From assembly GCA_037157565.1 (NCBI GenBank), contig JAZHRO010000073.1, positions 97,752,001 through 97,816,000 on the forward strand: a stretch of 64,000 nt of DNA, read 5' to 3'. Position numbers and translations under genes: made by a program. The stretch comes from Thalassia testudinum. Taxonomy: Eukaryota; Streptophyta; Magnoliopsida; Alismatales; Hydrocharitaceae. Shown here in pieces: positions 34,091 to 45,792 of this stretch; position 1 is the first letter of the stretch; each line of letters begins with the position of its first letter. The notes beneath the pieces were generated by a model, which saw only the letters and a program-made list of their open reading frames with translations, was not told the DNA's origin and did not search any database.

Positions 34091-34925
34091 GTAGGATTTT
34101 AAATGCTTGAGTGCATTCCTTGGAGATTTTGAAAGGAATATCCTTTGATAGTAGAGTGGTCAGGGGGTGCACGATCTTTGAGAAATCAGGAATGAATCGA
34201 TGGTAAAAATTGATGTGCCCCAAAAAAGATCGGATGTCCTTAATCGAGCTAAGCATGGGAAATTTGGAAATCTGATTCACCTTGGCTCGATCGACCTGGA
34301 TGCCTTTTTCTGATATAAGATGTCCCAGAACAATCCATTCAGGAACCATGAAATGGCTCTTTTCCCAGGAAAGAACCAGATTCACGTCAATGCATTGGCT
34401 GAGGATTTGGACCAAGTGCAGGAGGCAATCATCAAATGATTTTCCAAACATTGAAAAGTCATCCATGAAGACTTTCAGATAATCACCTACCATATCTGAG
34501 AATATGGCAAGCATGCACCACTGAAAAGTAGCGGGTGCATTGTAGAGATCGAAAGGCATCCTTCAAAACGCGTACATCCCGAAGGGGCAAGTGAAAGTGG
34601 TCTTTTCTTGGTCCTTAGGATGGATTGCCACCTGGTTATAACTGGAGTACCCATCCAAAAAGCAAAACTTATTTCCCACTAGTTTCTCGAGGATCTGATT
34701 AATAAATGGTAGTGGGAAATGATCCTTCTTTGTGGAGGTATTGAGTTTTCTATAATCAATGCAAACTCTCCACGAATTCGCCACACGAGCCGGTATGAGT
34801 TCTCCGATTTCAGTCGTGATCACGTTGAGTCCTACCTTTTTACACACAACCTAGATTGGACTCGCCCATCAGCTGTAGGAGATCAGGTAGATGATCCCAG
34901 CATCTAACCACTTGATGATATCCTT
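34083..34925 (-). pseudogene. Element B reverse transcriptase
   Basis: Athila-type RT reading leftwards from about 34925. Landmarks: NSWRVCIDYRKLN, KDHFPLPFINQILEKL, FCFLDGYSSYNQV, a stop near 34560, then MPFDLYNAPATFQ, the catalytic box VFMDDFSMFG, KSHFMVPEWIVLGH and RSFLGHINFYHRFI. FMDD in place of YMDD is normal for Athila. A stop and frameshift upstream and a stop near 34081 inactivate it. It would copy the element RNA into DNA in the particle. The domain order protease-RT-RNase H-integrase is the Ty3/gypsy order and rules out copia. Confidence 0.92.
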
Positions 34926-34927
34926 TT

Positions 34928-36000
34928 TCACGACCTCCTGCAGATTAGACGTCTTTGCATTTCATGGGAAGGTCGTGTGCCCTCTTCAGTATATATACAG
35001 TGTGTGCAGTAAGAGGGGTTGATGCCAGTCAAATCATCGAGAGTCCATCCAATGGCTCTTTGATGTTGCTGGAGAACAGTAATCAGACGAGATTCCTGAT
35101 CAGGTGTGAGTCTGGAATTGATAATCACAGAAAATGTTTGATTGGAACCCAAAAAGACGTACTTTAGATGATCGGGAAGAGGCTTGAGTTCCAACACAAG
35201 GTTATCAGCAGCAGCGGGTGGTTCAGGGTGTGTGTCAGGAGAAAGGGAGGGAGTGATGGGTGTGTCTAGGTCAAGTTCAGACTCCTCTGATTGCAAGTTT
35301 TGATTCGCTTGTGGTTGATCAAGAGTAGTCAGGTTTTCCTCAATATATAGATCATCAACCATAGCCTTGATATCACATATCTGTTCTATAACACCACAAT
35401 TAATCCCTTGTTGGGCCTTAAAGATGTCAATATTTAATGTTTGTTTCCCAAATTTCAGTTCAATTTGGCCCTCCTCACAATTTATGTTGTCCCTAGTAGT
35501 GGACAGAAAGGGCCTCCCTAGTATGATCAGTGTGGTCCACGGATTTTCTAAAGCATCCATATCCATGACTACGAAGTCCACCAGGAAATAGAAATCTCAA
35601 ACCCTAACAATGACATCCTCAATAACTCCTTTAGGTGACTTAATATATCAATCTGCCAACTGTAATGTCACCTCTATTGGTTTGAGCTCAGATTCCTCAA
35701 GATGGTCAAGTAGGGATGTAGGTATTAGGTTTATGGAGGCTCCTAGATCCAATAAAGCTCTATCAAATTGGATATCACCAATTGTATAGGAAATCAGGGG
35801 AGTGCCTGGGTCTTTTGCCTTAGGTGGGAGTTTTCTTAAAATTACAGAGCTAGCTTGCTCTGACAATACGATTGGGCTCCCACTTTTGGTTCGTAGCTCA
35901 CGCTTAGGTGTACACACATCTTTCAGAAATCATGTGTAAGCTGGTACGTGGCGAATTGCATCCACCAAGGGGATGTTTATCTGAACCTATTCAAAGAGCT
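34928..36000 (-). pseudogene. Element B protease and linker
   Basis: An aspartic protease with the catalytic motif ALLDLGASINLIP near 35740, followed after a stop near 35600 by IILGRPFLSTTRDNI and a linker with LELKPLPDHLKYVFLG that leads into RT. The protease would mature the polyprotein. The same LKPxPD sequence occurs at the end of element C's frame (QPDLKPWPDL), which places C's loss of pol just after this point. One or more frame changes occur around 34920. Confidence 0.85.
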
Positions 36001-37844
36001 TGACCAAGACTCCTCAGGTGCCATAGGTTTGTTTGTTCTCTTTCCCTTGGTTAAGGCCTCAGGAAATGGAACCTTAGATGGTTCCTCTGGAATAGGTCCA
36101 AGTCCTTGATCTGGGATAGGGGTATCCTGGATGACTATCCTAGGGCTTGGGTTACTACCAGGCTGAAAGTGGCTTGGGTAAGGTGGGTCTTGTGTTTTTT
36201 TTCCACTATGGGTTGTTACTGAATTTAGTCCTGCTTGGTTCTAGTTCGGTGTCGGTACAATAGGTGGCAGCTGCTGAAATCCCGAGTATGATGTTGAAGC
36301 TTCCATCTCGTCAGGTGATGGAATATAAGGGGCTTGATAAGTCATGTGGGCTTAGCCTAGATTCGGGTTCATAACGTGCCTCTGGTTTGGCACGTTATTT
36401 GGATTCGGTAGAGGTTGCGAAGGGAGTGTGCCAGGTTGGCAGGAATTTGCCATCGAGGTGAGTTGATTGCGAACCTCTGTGATCTCATCTTTGTGTTGTT
36501 TCTACATGGTCGCATTCATCTTTTGAATGTCAGTCAGAGTCTGAAGGATAAGAGTCATTTGATCTGTCTGAGTTGGCCTAGATTGATAGGTGTGGTTGGG
36601 CTTAGGCTGAGGCGGCTGATATGGATGAGGAGCCTGTGGACGGGGTTGATATGGTGGTCTCTGATTCTGATTGTTTCCCACCCACTGGAAATTAAGATGA
36701 TTCCACCATCCAGGGTTATAGGTATTACCAAATGGTTCATTTTGGATGGCGTTGAGGTCCTCATAGGTCTGAGGAACCTCAGAAAAATTAGAGTACGAGG
36801 GTTCAAAGTTCCCCCAACTAGAGTAGGTAGGATCGGAGTTTCCTATGGTTCGAGAGTCAGATGGGGGTGGATATGGGTCCATCCCCTGAGAAGATTGGTG
36901 ATAGATGTTATGCATAGCTTCCCTCCCAGAGGGTGGCTGTGCAAACAGGTTTTGCACAGAGGTGGCTCGCTGCAGATGTCGAGTTAGCTCATCCACATTC
37001 CTCTTAATGATAGAGACCTTGTCCAAATGATTGGCCATCAATTCCAAGTAGACTGATGCAGACAGGCCCTATGTCTCGTGTGCTCCCCTTGGATTTGTCG
37101 ATGTGCGGGCATTCGCCAGATCTGATAAGCCCATAGAGTCATTATTGATGGAGTTCTCGCACATATTCTCAAGAATCTCCCACATAGTGTCTTCATGTTG
37201 ACCCATGATATTTCCTCCGTAGGTTACATTGACGAATAAATGGATATCTTCACGAAGTCCCTGGTAAAAGGATTGAACTTGTTCCCATTTAGAAACTCCG
37301 TGATGGGGGCACTTCCGCATGAGATCTAGAAAATGGTCCCATGCTTCATGAAGTGGTTCTCTAGGCTACTGTGTGAAGTGTGTGAACCGGTGTTGTAGAG
37401 CATTCGTCCGACCAACTGGGAAGAACTTTTCAGAAACTTGGATTGTAGTTCAAACCATGTGTTGATTGGACACGTTTGAGTCTGATACCAGTGAGCTACT
37501 TTTTCCATGAGAGAGAAGGAGAACATCTTCATGAGAAGAATATCCCGATTTTGGACATCTGACCTGAAGGTCTAGGCCAGATGTTTGAGTTGTTTGATGT
37601 GCTGGAAAGGATCCTCGGAATTAAGCCCATGAAATTTTGGAATAACATGAATCATGTTGGGTTTGAGTTCAGAATCAGGACCCCCATCCGGGATTTAAAC
37701 TCGAGGTTTGATTGCCACTGCAGTGGAATTGTAGTGATCTCACATCATAGGACGCTGCGGTGGATTCACAAAAGCTTGGAATAAATTATTAAGGCGCTGA
37801 AGTTGGTTCTCAAGGTTATTATCTTCTTCTACGAGTTATGCCAT
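36001..37844 (-). pseudogene. Element B gag
   Basis: Starts at ATG 37844-37842, whose third codon is already TAA. Frames then shift. Recognisable blocks are NNLENQLQRLNNLFQAF, ELKPNMIHVIPKFHG, EDPFQHI, MKMFSFSLMEKVAHWYQT, FYQGLREDIHLFVN and a Gln/Pro-rich segment. Near 36205 comes NSVTTHSGKK, a worn form of the Athila AVTLRSGK marker. The product would be the capsid. Element A lies five bases upstream of the ATG, separating gag from its leader and promoter. Confidence 0.85.
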
Positions 37845-37848
37845 GATG

Positions 37849-37853
37849 GTGGA
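37849..37853 (+). repeat. Left TSD of element A (GTGGA)
   Basis: GTGGA directly before the LTR. The second copy is at 56915-56919, followed by B leader sequence. Confidence 0.88.
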
Positions 37854-40342
37854 TGATGGGAACACCATCATGAGCCCTAACTAGCTTATTTTGACCAAGA
37901 AAAGAAAACAAAGCTCCTACATAACCAAGTAAAGGGCCTAATTCAAGGAATAACTGTTTTGAAAGAAAAATAAGAAACAAAGGGTAAAACTATAATTTTA
38001 CCATTGTAGTGCAACAACATGATTTCTCAGAGGCTAAACATAGGTTAAATGATCTTAACAAGATAAAAGTCGGTTGGTTCAATCAGAAAAGGGTTAATGT
38101 GCAATCTGGGAATTAAATGACTTCTTGTAACCCTAAAACAGACCCACTTAACTCAACAAGGTTCTAGTCAGGATAAAATTCACCTAAATCCTCTAAAATT
38201 CATGGAAAAATATCCTCTACGATTTAGAACCTTCAATTTGGCCTTTGGAACCTATTTTGACCTAAATAGGGGCCCTAGCAAATTATTTACCCTAAATTGG
38301 GTTTTTGTGTAAAATTCCTAGTCAAATGTGGTCAAACCTAAAATCCAACTTCATCATTGGATTCCTTAGGTCCAAATTATGTTTGTACCAAAATTTGGAC
38401 CTAAGGGGAGTTCACCTTAACCTACTTTGCAAAATAGTCCAACCTAATTACTTTTATGCCCCTAACTTTCGAAAACCTTACAGAGACCCCCCTATCTTCT
38501 TCTCCACTCTTTGCAATTAGGTCCCTCCACCATTACAGCAGAGGAGTCCTACTCCAGCATGGATTCGAGGAGGATTTGTCCTTGTTTCCTCAAAGACTCC
38601 CTCTCAGATTTGAAAGGGAGATTCTCTGAGGAATTCCCGATCATCTGAATGCAATCACAAGCCCTAATTATCACCCAAATCTCTCATGCATTCCCCAATC
38701 TCTCATGTGAATGCATGAGAGATTTGGGTATCTCCACCGCAAAAGCTTCACCATCATCCACTAACCATCATCCACCTCTTCATCGACCGCCACATGCACC
38801 CTACACTTCCCCAAAACAACCGCACCTTCACGGCAATAGTCCGACCTAGGCACGCATGCCTAGGCCATCCCGTGCCAAACCACACACCGCACCACCTTCC
38901 TCGTGACACGGCGAAGCTTTCTAAGTACTTTGACAGGGCCGTGAGGCTATATTCGTGACTGATAGGTTTGACCCTCAGCCGCCATTGGAGCAGGAGCAAA
39001 GCTTACTCTCAAGCTTGCTCAAGGAAGCCCCACTCCAGGAGACTAAGTCCCAGGTGTGCGGAACCACTTCGCGATCCTCTTGCACCCAGTAATTGAAGCC
39101 ACAGCGCACCGCAACTGCAGCAATTAGTGGAGACTCCCTGCGGATGCACGCGAAGAAGTGGGTGGGACTTTAGTCCCACCTCGGTTGCTTTGGAGTGAGG
39201 TGAGTGGCATAAATTGATTTTGTGTTTTAGGCTTGTTGCCTCCAAACACGGGGTGAGGTCCCCTCGCCAACACACCAACCTTGTCCACGCTCACTCCTCC
39301 GCGGACTTGGCTTGCCCTCACACCCACGTCGGTGCGCCTGGACCCGGGCACGCTTGCCCGACCCGTTTACCCTACACTCCTTGCGCACCACCCATGTCGG
39401 TGCGCTTACCCGACCCGAATACCCAATTGGATCTGGGAGAGCGAGCCTAAGAGAGAGGAAGAGAGAGAGTTCACGGGGGTGGTAGGGGTAGGTTTTGCAC
39501 TTGTGTGCAAGGAAAGGAAGAAGGAAGAGGAAGCTGAAGCTAGAGAAGGAAAGAAGGAGGAAGCCTTAGGTGCAGCTGTAGAGAAGGAAAAGCAAAGGAC
39601 TGAAGGAGGAAGCTGAGGAAGCTAAAGGAAAGAAGGAAGGAGAAGGCGCGGCTGAAGAAGAAAGAGAAAGTAAGAAATCAGAAGCTAAAGGCAGAGAAAG
39701 CTACGACAGGAAGGATCAAAAGCTAACAAAGGAGAAGAAGAAGGAAGGAGAAGGCAAGAAGAAAAGGGAAGCCAAAAGAAGCCAACGACAAAGGTAAGGC
39801 CAAAGCCAAAGAAAGAAGGAGGAAGGAGAAGGCACTGTAGTAGAGAAGGCAGAAGAAAAGAAAGAAGAAGAGCTGAAGGCCAAAACAAAAAGAAGAGAAG
39901 CCTAAGAAGAAGAAGAAAGAAGGCACGGCTAAGGAAAAGGCAAAGTCAAGGGAAAGAAGAAAGAAGTTAAAGGCCAAGTCAGAGAAGGAAACCAAAGATA
40001 GAGAAGAAGATAAAGAAAAAGAAGAAGGAAAGAAGAGCCAAAAGAGGAGAACAAGTCAAAGAGAAGAAGCAATCAAACACTTTTTATCCAATCCTTCCTA
40101 AATTCTCTCTTTTGCTACATTTTATTATTCATAACTCCATGATTTACATTGTGAATTAGGTTTTGAGTAATTTTATGTGTTCAAATTACATCTATTGAGA
40201 TTAGTGCATAAATTCCATTTGCTCCCTGTGTTCGACCTCAGACTTAAAATTCAAGTAATAAAATTTATTTGTTTTCAACGCAATTTCAACTATACTAAGA
40301 TGTGTCAATTACTTTAAGCACCGATCTCACCCTCTGTTAACA
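37854..40342 (+). repeat. 5' LTR of element A (internal promoter deletion)
   Basis: 2489 bp, TGATGGGAAC...CTGTTAACA. Relative to the 3' LTR it lacks about 540 bp corresponding to 52125-52670, including the TATA box at 52199-52205. A perfect 19-bp inverted repeat lies at 38674-38692 and 38710-38728. A GA-rich tract covers 39440-40070. Confidence 0.9.
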
Positions 40343-40345
40343 TTT

Positions 40346-40363
40346 TGGCGTCGTTGCCGGGGA
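40346..40363 (+). promoter_or_regulatory. Primer binding site of element A (tRNA-Asp type)
   Basis: TGGCGTCGTTGCCGGGGA, three bases after the LTR, one base from the perfect tRNA-Asp complement and the best preserved of the four sites in the window. Confidence 0.92.
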
Positions 40364-40657
40364 GCAACGCGCAATTTATCACTAGTCTCTGCATTATTTT
40401 GATTATATTTGAGCACTAACTTGCCCTATTTGCTTTGCTGTGATCTTGCGAGGTATTTCATGAGGAGATCTCCCATGCAAATCAACCACTCCAAGGTAGG
40501 TAAATTCTCTCTTCTTCCCTAAATCCATCTCCTAATCCTGGGAAGATAAGAAAAGAAGCAATCAATTAGGAATCAATAGCCTTCTGTTTATAGTAACTGT
40601 CATCTTAGAGGCAAAATTTCCTAATTTGTGAAAATTTTTTCAAAACTTATCGAAGTT
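40364..40657 (+). other. Leader of element A, first part
   Basis: AT-rich leader continuing from the PBS, cut by insertion H at 40658-40662. The second part resumes at 46865. No reading frame. Confidence 0.65.
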
Positions 40658-40662
40658 GAAGT
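40658..40662 (+). repeat. Left TSD of insertion H (GAAGT)
   Basis: GAAGT before TGATAAG; matched by GAAGT at 46860-46864. A neighbouring GAAGT six bases upstream makes the exact left edge ambiguous by six bases. Confidence 0.7.
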
Positions 40663-43600
40663 TGATAAGTCAGTTTTTGCTTTTGAAATATGTATTAAGA
40701 TGATTTGTCATTGTAGGATCAAAGTGGTGGAAAATTGCTTAACAAAATAATTAAAATAAATATTAAAGCACTCACAGAAAAGCGGGTCGTGTCCACAGGA
40801 AGGCAATGATGCAATAAAATCTTGAATATTTTTTTCTCGTATTCATTCAATCAAGTGTGAAATCCATAGTCAAATCTGACATGAAATGCGACGAAAAGAA
40901 GATGCACAATAACTCAAAAATGTAAGGGTAGATGTGCAATTTTTCCTCACTGAAATATTCGATAAATATGTGATGAATCTATGTAATTTCCAATTAACAT
41001 GCATTAGAGAAAATTTGTGCACATCTTAATCCAAAACCAATGTCAAAAGATGTGAATCACAAAAGCCACGCAATTATAAGAAAGCTTGAGTATGAAGTCG
41101 CAATTTCACTCAATATTTCAAATATTAAAACAAAAATGTAAGTTTGGAAATGACATTCAAATGTAATTATTAATTAGAGTAAAAGCAGAGGATTCTACCT
41201 CTCTCCTCCTCGCGCATGGGAGAGAGGCTCATTCAATGAGCTACTCCTACAAGAGGTTGGCTGAAGCGAGGCCTTCGCGGTGGTGGCAGTGGTGTGTCAT
41301 GAGATGGCCAGAGCTGGCCTGCTGGAGGAAAAAAGTGGCGATGGTGGAGGAGGCTACTGCTGGCTGCACTTGCTACAGGCGCAAGGAAGGCAATGCGCGT
41401 GGGTGCTGAGGGCGTTGCAGGCACGTGGAGGCGTGGGCACGTGGGCGCGCAGGTGCTCTGCAGGTCAATTGGGTGCGTGGGGTCTTGTGGCCGTACGGTT
41501 GCAGGCGCTGCAGTGGGCGACGTTCTGGCGCTGCAGTGGGTGCGTGTGTGCTAAGGCGAGGGCGCTGTAGATGCTGGCGCGGTGGGCAGGTGACTAGGCG
41601 AGGGCGCTGGAGTTTCTGGTGAAGGCGAGGAGACGCAGGCGTGCGGTGGTTGGGGTGCTTGGCAGGGTGCGCTGAAGATGAAGTGAGGGTGCGTGGTGGG
41701 TTGCAGGCGTTGCTGGAGGGTGCTGGTGCTGCTAGTGAAGGCGCGCGCGGGCAAATGGCGCGCGGTGTTGGCGTGTGCTGGAGGTGGATGCGCTGGAGGA
41801 TGGACGTGCGGCGGCGAGCTTAGCATGGCTAGAGGTGGCTGCGGTGAGGAGCGGGCAGGTGTGTGCAGCAGCTGGGAGCTGTGCATGGAAGTGGTGTGGT
41901 TTTTGGGTTCTTTTTGGTGGAGTGGAGGAAAAACAGAGGATGGGGAAGAAGATGGAGGTGGATGCTGGTGATGGCAGTGAAGATGGTAGCATGCACGCCT
42001 GTGTGTGCTTATGGGTGAGTGATGAGTGGCTACTCATCATAGCTAAAAGGCCGAAATTAAGCTAGACACTAAGCAAAACAATATCAAATTAACATATAAA
42101 AAGGGTTAAGTGTGGGAATTAAAGAAAAGACCTAAAACTTTTAATGTGTGTTAAAACCTCCTAATTAGGTCACAAAAATGAGATATTCTGAAAACTAAAG
42201 GACAAATGATGATCCATGCATCAATTGAACACATAAACAAGTTTGAAAAGATAAATCAGAAGTAAAATCAATGTCTTAAATGTTCAATTAAGCACATGTG
42301 AAAATTTGAAAGCAATTGGACATCATTTAGGCTTAGAAATAAATAGATTACAATTAGGTCCTTCATGCATTACATTTCTACCCTTCAAAACTCCTTCTTG
42401 GACCTTTTTGCAAGCCGCAGGGACCCTTCTGTATGACTGCAAGGCCCTTCCAGTTATAGTCCTTTTCACTTTTGGACCTGCACGCTATTCTTCTACCCCT
42501 TCGTTCAAGGGTCTTCCTGCAAGTTTTCCCTCATTTCAGAGAGAAGCCTGTGTTCTTCACGCGCACTGTAGCACGCGAAGAACACAGCCATTCTCGACCG
42601 TCCATCACATTTTTGATCTCGATCTGCGGCTGGAATCAAATTGAACCCTCGCGCGATTCGGTGCGTGCGTTCACCTCTCTTCCCAGATCTCATCTGACGG
42701 TCAGATCTCTCTCTTGACTCGCCGTGCGCTCTACCCATTTCATCCTCACCGCCGGCTTAATTTTGATTAACCTCACCCTTGCGGTGATTCCAATCACTGA
42801 GCTGCTACTTAAGCACCTCAGTGGTGTCGTGCGCAAAGGATCGCTCCCTCCTACATCTCTTAGCGATCAGTTCGTCCACTCCAGTCTCTCCTCCTCATCT
42901 AGACCCTGATTTCACAGCCACCGGCTGTGGAATCATCGCCTGCTCTCGACCCTCCTCGTCGCTAAGGACCTCGTAGCACCTGAGGACGACCCTGGAGTCT
43001 CACTAGCAGACTCTTCCCTCCGCTGGAGTCACCCTCCTCCTTTCTTCCTCCTTAGCCGCCGGCTAAGGACCCATAGGTCCCATTCTTCCTTTTAGTTTAG
43101 GTTTTTAATTCTGCACAAGTAGTGTTAGATTTAGTTTGCAGTAGTTTAAAATAGATTTAGTTTTAATTGTTAGTGTTTAATGTTAGCTGTAGTTAGATTA
43201 GTCTTAGGAGTAGAATTAGTATTAGATCCCCTCCCTCACCTCCTCTGATCAGTCCAGATCAGAGGGGAAGAATCATCTGTTCATTGTTCAATTTATCTCC
43301 CTCTTCATGTTTTGTTTTTCCATCATCCAAATTCTGATTCTTGTTTTTCCTTTTAACGACAAATTTTTCATCAATCACCCACACATCCTGACCCAATTTC
43401 AGATCTGATGGCGCACTGCCTCAGATCTGAAAGTGGCGTCACAAGCACCATTTGGGGCTTCTGATTCACTCCATTTGTTTCACAAAAGCCCCTCTGTTTT
43501 AAATGGATTGCCTCAGTTTGTCAGAGCACTTTTGATTTGGATTTTAAAGGATTTTTACTCTCTGAAATGTTTTGACAGATCTGACAAATTGAAGGGATTT

Positions 43601-45126
43601 TTGGTTTTCATTGTGGGCAAGGACTCTGAGAAGTTCTCTGGTGACAGAGAACCAATCAGAAGAGCCTTTCATGATTCTGTTTATACTTTGTTTTGAATGC
43701 ATTCGCCAGCTTCCATTAAATTTCCTTAATGCATTCTTAGTCTCTTTTTGCTATTTCAGAACTGCCATACACTATTTGTGTTGATGATCATTTCTGTATG
43801 GTGATTCTCTAACCTAAGGAGTTTTCCATACTCCTTAAGGTTGCAAGAAACTGGGATTGTATGTTGTTGGTTTTAATTGATTGAGCTAAGTCTTCCTTCA
43901 TGCTGTCTATGGCATTAGGGAGACTAACTCAATGCCATTTGAGTTTTGATCTGAAAGGATGCTGCTGATAGGGTTTTTCCTAATGAGTGTTTGAGCTGAA
44001 TTTACATGAGATTTTCGTGAGATTTAAACCCTTATCAGATTTGGATTTCAACTCTCAAAATTTTTAGTTTGTTTTGAATTTTCTCTTATTCCCAGTTATA
44101 CAGTAACATGCTGCAACTTGCAGCTACATTTCCCTCCATCTCCAAATTCTCTTCTCCTCCAAATTCCCCTTTCATCTGTGAATTTTTTTGTTCCCCTTTC
44201 TCTAAGTGGACTAACTGCAGCAGCAGTTAGCCACTTGACAGTGGCTTAAGCCACTGCCACTGTAAACAACACATACTAAATACATTCTTCTTCTCTCCAT
44301 CTCTTCTGACAGTAGCTGTGGCTGCTGTCTTAATTGAACACTAACACTCATTCAACTCTAATTTCCTAACTTCCTACTAAAACCTAATTGTACATACTTA
44401 TTTTAAAGCTGTAAATATACCTATCCATAGTATTATAACTATAACATATAGCCTAATTATGTAAGTAAGATACATAGTTATACTGTAAATATGTATAAAA
44501 CCTATACATAAATCCATATACATATGTAATCTATGTAAATATATGTATATATACTAAACTATTATGTATGTATCTACTTAATAATGTATATATATATAAA
44601 CAGATTCCTATTTACATATTTAGTAGCTATATTATAGATTAACTTAGCTAAATTAATAATTTAGAGCTATAATTAAATTAAATACATCTATAAACTTAGG
44701 ATAATATATATAGTAAGTAATTTAAGCTAATTAAAGTGTATTTATACCCAGTACAGCTTACTGTAACTTAGTTTTAATTATAAACTACACAGAATTGCTA
44801 TTTTAGCCTAAATAAAACATAAATAAATTCGTAAAAATACAATAAAAATATGTATTAAATACTTAAGTATGTAAATTAAAATTGTTTAAGGTCAATTAGA
44901 CCATTTACTAATTATTTTATAAGTAATTAACTATTTAATCACCTAAATCAACCTGTATAATCAGCCTAGTTTAGCGAATTTATTTGTATAGTAAAAATAT
45001 TTAAAATTCAAAATTAATTAATCTATTATGTAGTATTACGTAAATATTTTATTTACCATATTTTATTTTATTTTTTTTAATAATTTATGGCCCCCAAATC
45101 GAGGGCCAAAAACGCGCACAGACGCA

Positions 45127-45199
45127 GCTGCGTTTGATTTCCAGCGCACGATGTGGCGCTGGAATAGCGCCACATCGTGTGCTGCAAACTAAACGCAGC
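45127..45199. repeat. Fold-back in insertion H (GC-rich hairpin)
   Basis: Outer arms GCTGCGTTT (45127-45135) and AAACGCAGC (45191-45199) are perfect. Inner arms at 45142-45160 and 45166-45184 are 19 bp with one mismatch and a 5-base loop (GGAAT). It sits in otherwise AT-rich DNA. Confidence 0.85.
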
Positions 45200-45716
45200 C
45201 ATATAAATATAATTTATGCTATAGGCTCAGCAGTCGTCACGGGCGCAGGGCGCCCGAAACACTGCCTATTATGTCCGGTCCAATTACCCGATGTGTGCTG
45301 AACTTTGATATGTGTGTGGGGCCGGGGGCCCGAGCGTGTGCGAGCTTGAAGGTGTTGGGCTGAGGCCTGACGCTGAGATTGAAAACGTAACTAAGCCACC
45401 TAATCTCAGATTAGGGCACGCTTAGTAGAGGTCTGGTCCCACCCGTAGGGTGCTGTGTATCCCTCGAAAAGCACGCCCGCTAATTAGACACATTTTACAC
45501 TAAGGATGTTAGCCTAACCCCGTCTCCACCGCAGCCTCTGAGATACCTCAAGAGACAAGAGTTAAACACAGAAGAAAATGAAAGGACAGACGACTTAAGA
45601 GAAGGAACACAAGAGATAACAAGAACAGAAAGACTTACTGTACATACAGCAGTAGAATAAGTAATATACATACGTATAAGTAAACCCACATAATTACTAA
45701 CAGAATAAAACGACAC

Positions 45717-45792
45717 TATAAACGTCGCTAAAGACCTCAGTTTGCTTCTTTAGGTTGTATATAGTGTTTTCTGAGATTTAGCGACGTTTATA
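45717..45792. repeat. Fold-back with TTTAGCGACG arms (MITE-like)
   Basis: Arms TATAAACGTCGCTAAA (45717-45732) and TTTAGCGACGTTTATA (45777-45792), extended inward by CTCAG/CTGAG, with a 30-base loop. TAGTG and TCACTA motifs lie nearby. GTCGCTAA/GCGACG motifs resemble CACTA subterminal repeats such as those at 10190. Confidence 0.8.

Noticed and set aside
33327..34925. Possible integrated plant pararetrovirus
   Set aside because: RT and RNase H are followed by an integrase with an H2C2 finger and DDE core, flanked by LTRs and a TSD, with no movement or coat protein. This is an Athila retrotransposon.
36415..36987. 190-codon plus-strand frame
   Set aside because: Antisense shadow of the B gag region.
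41551..42065. Several overlapping frames of about 100 codons on both strands
   Set aside because: GC-rich LTR-type DNA of insertion H. All frames are open on both strands, with no motif.
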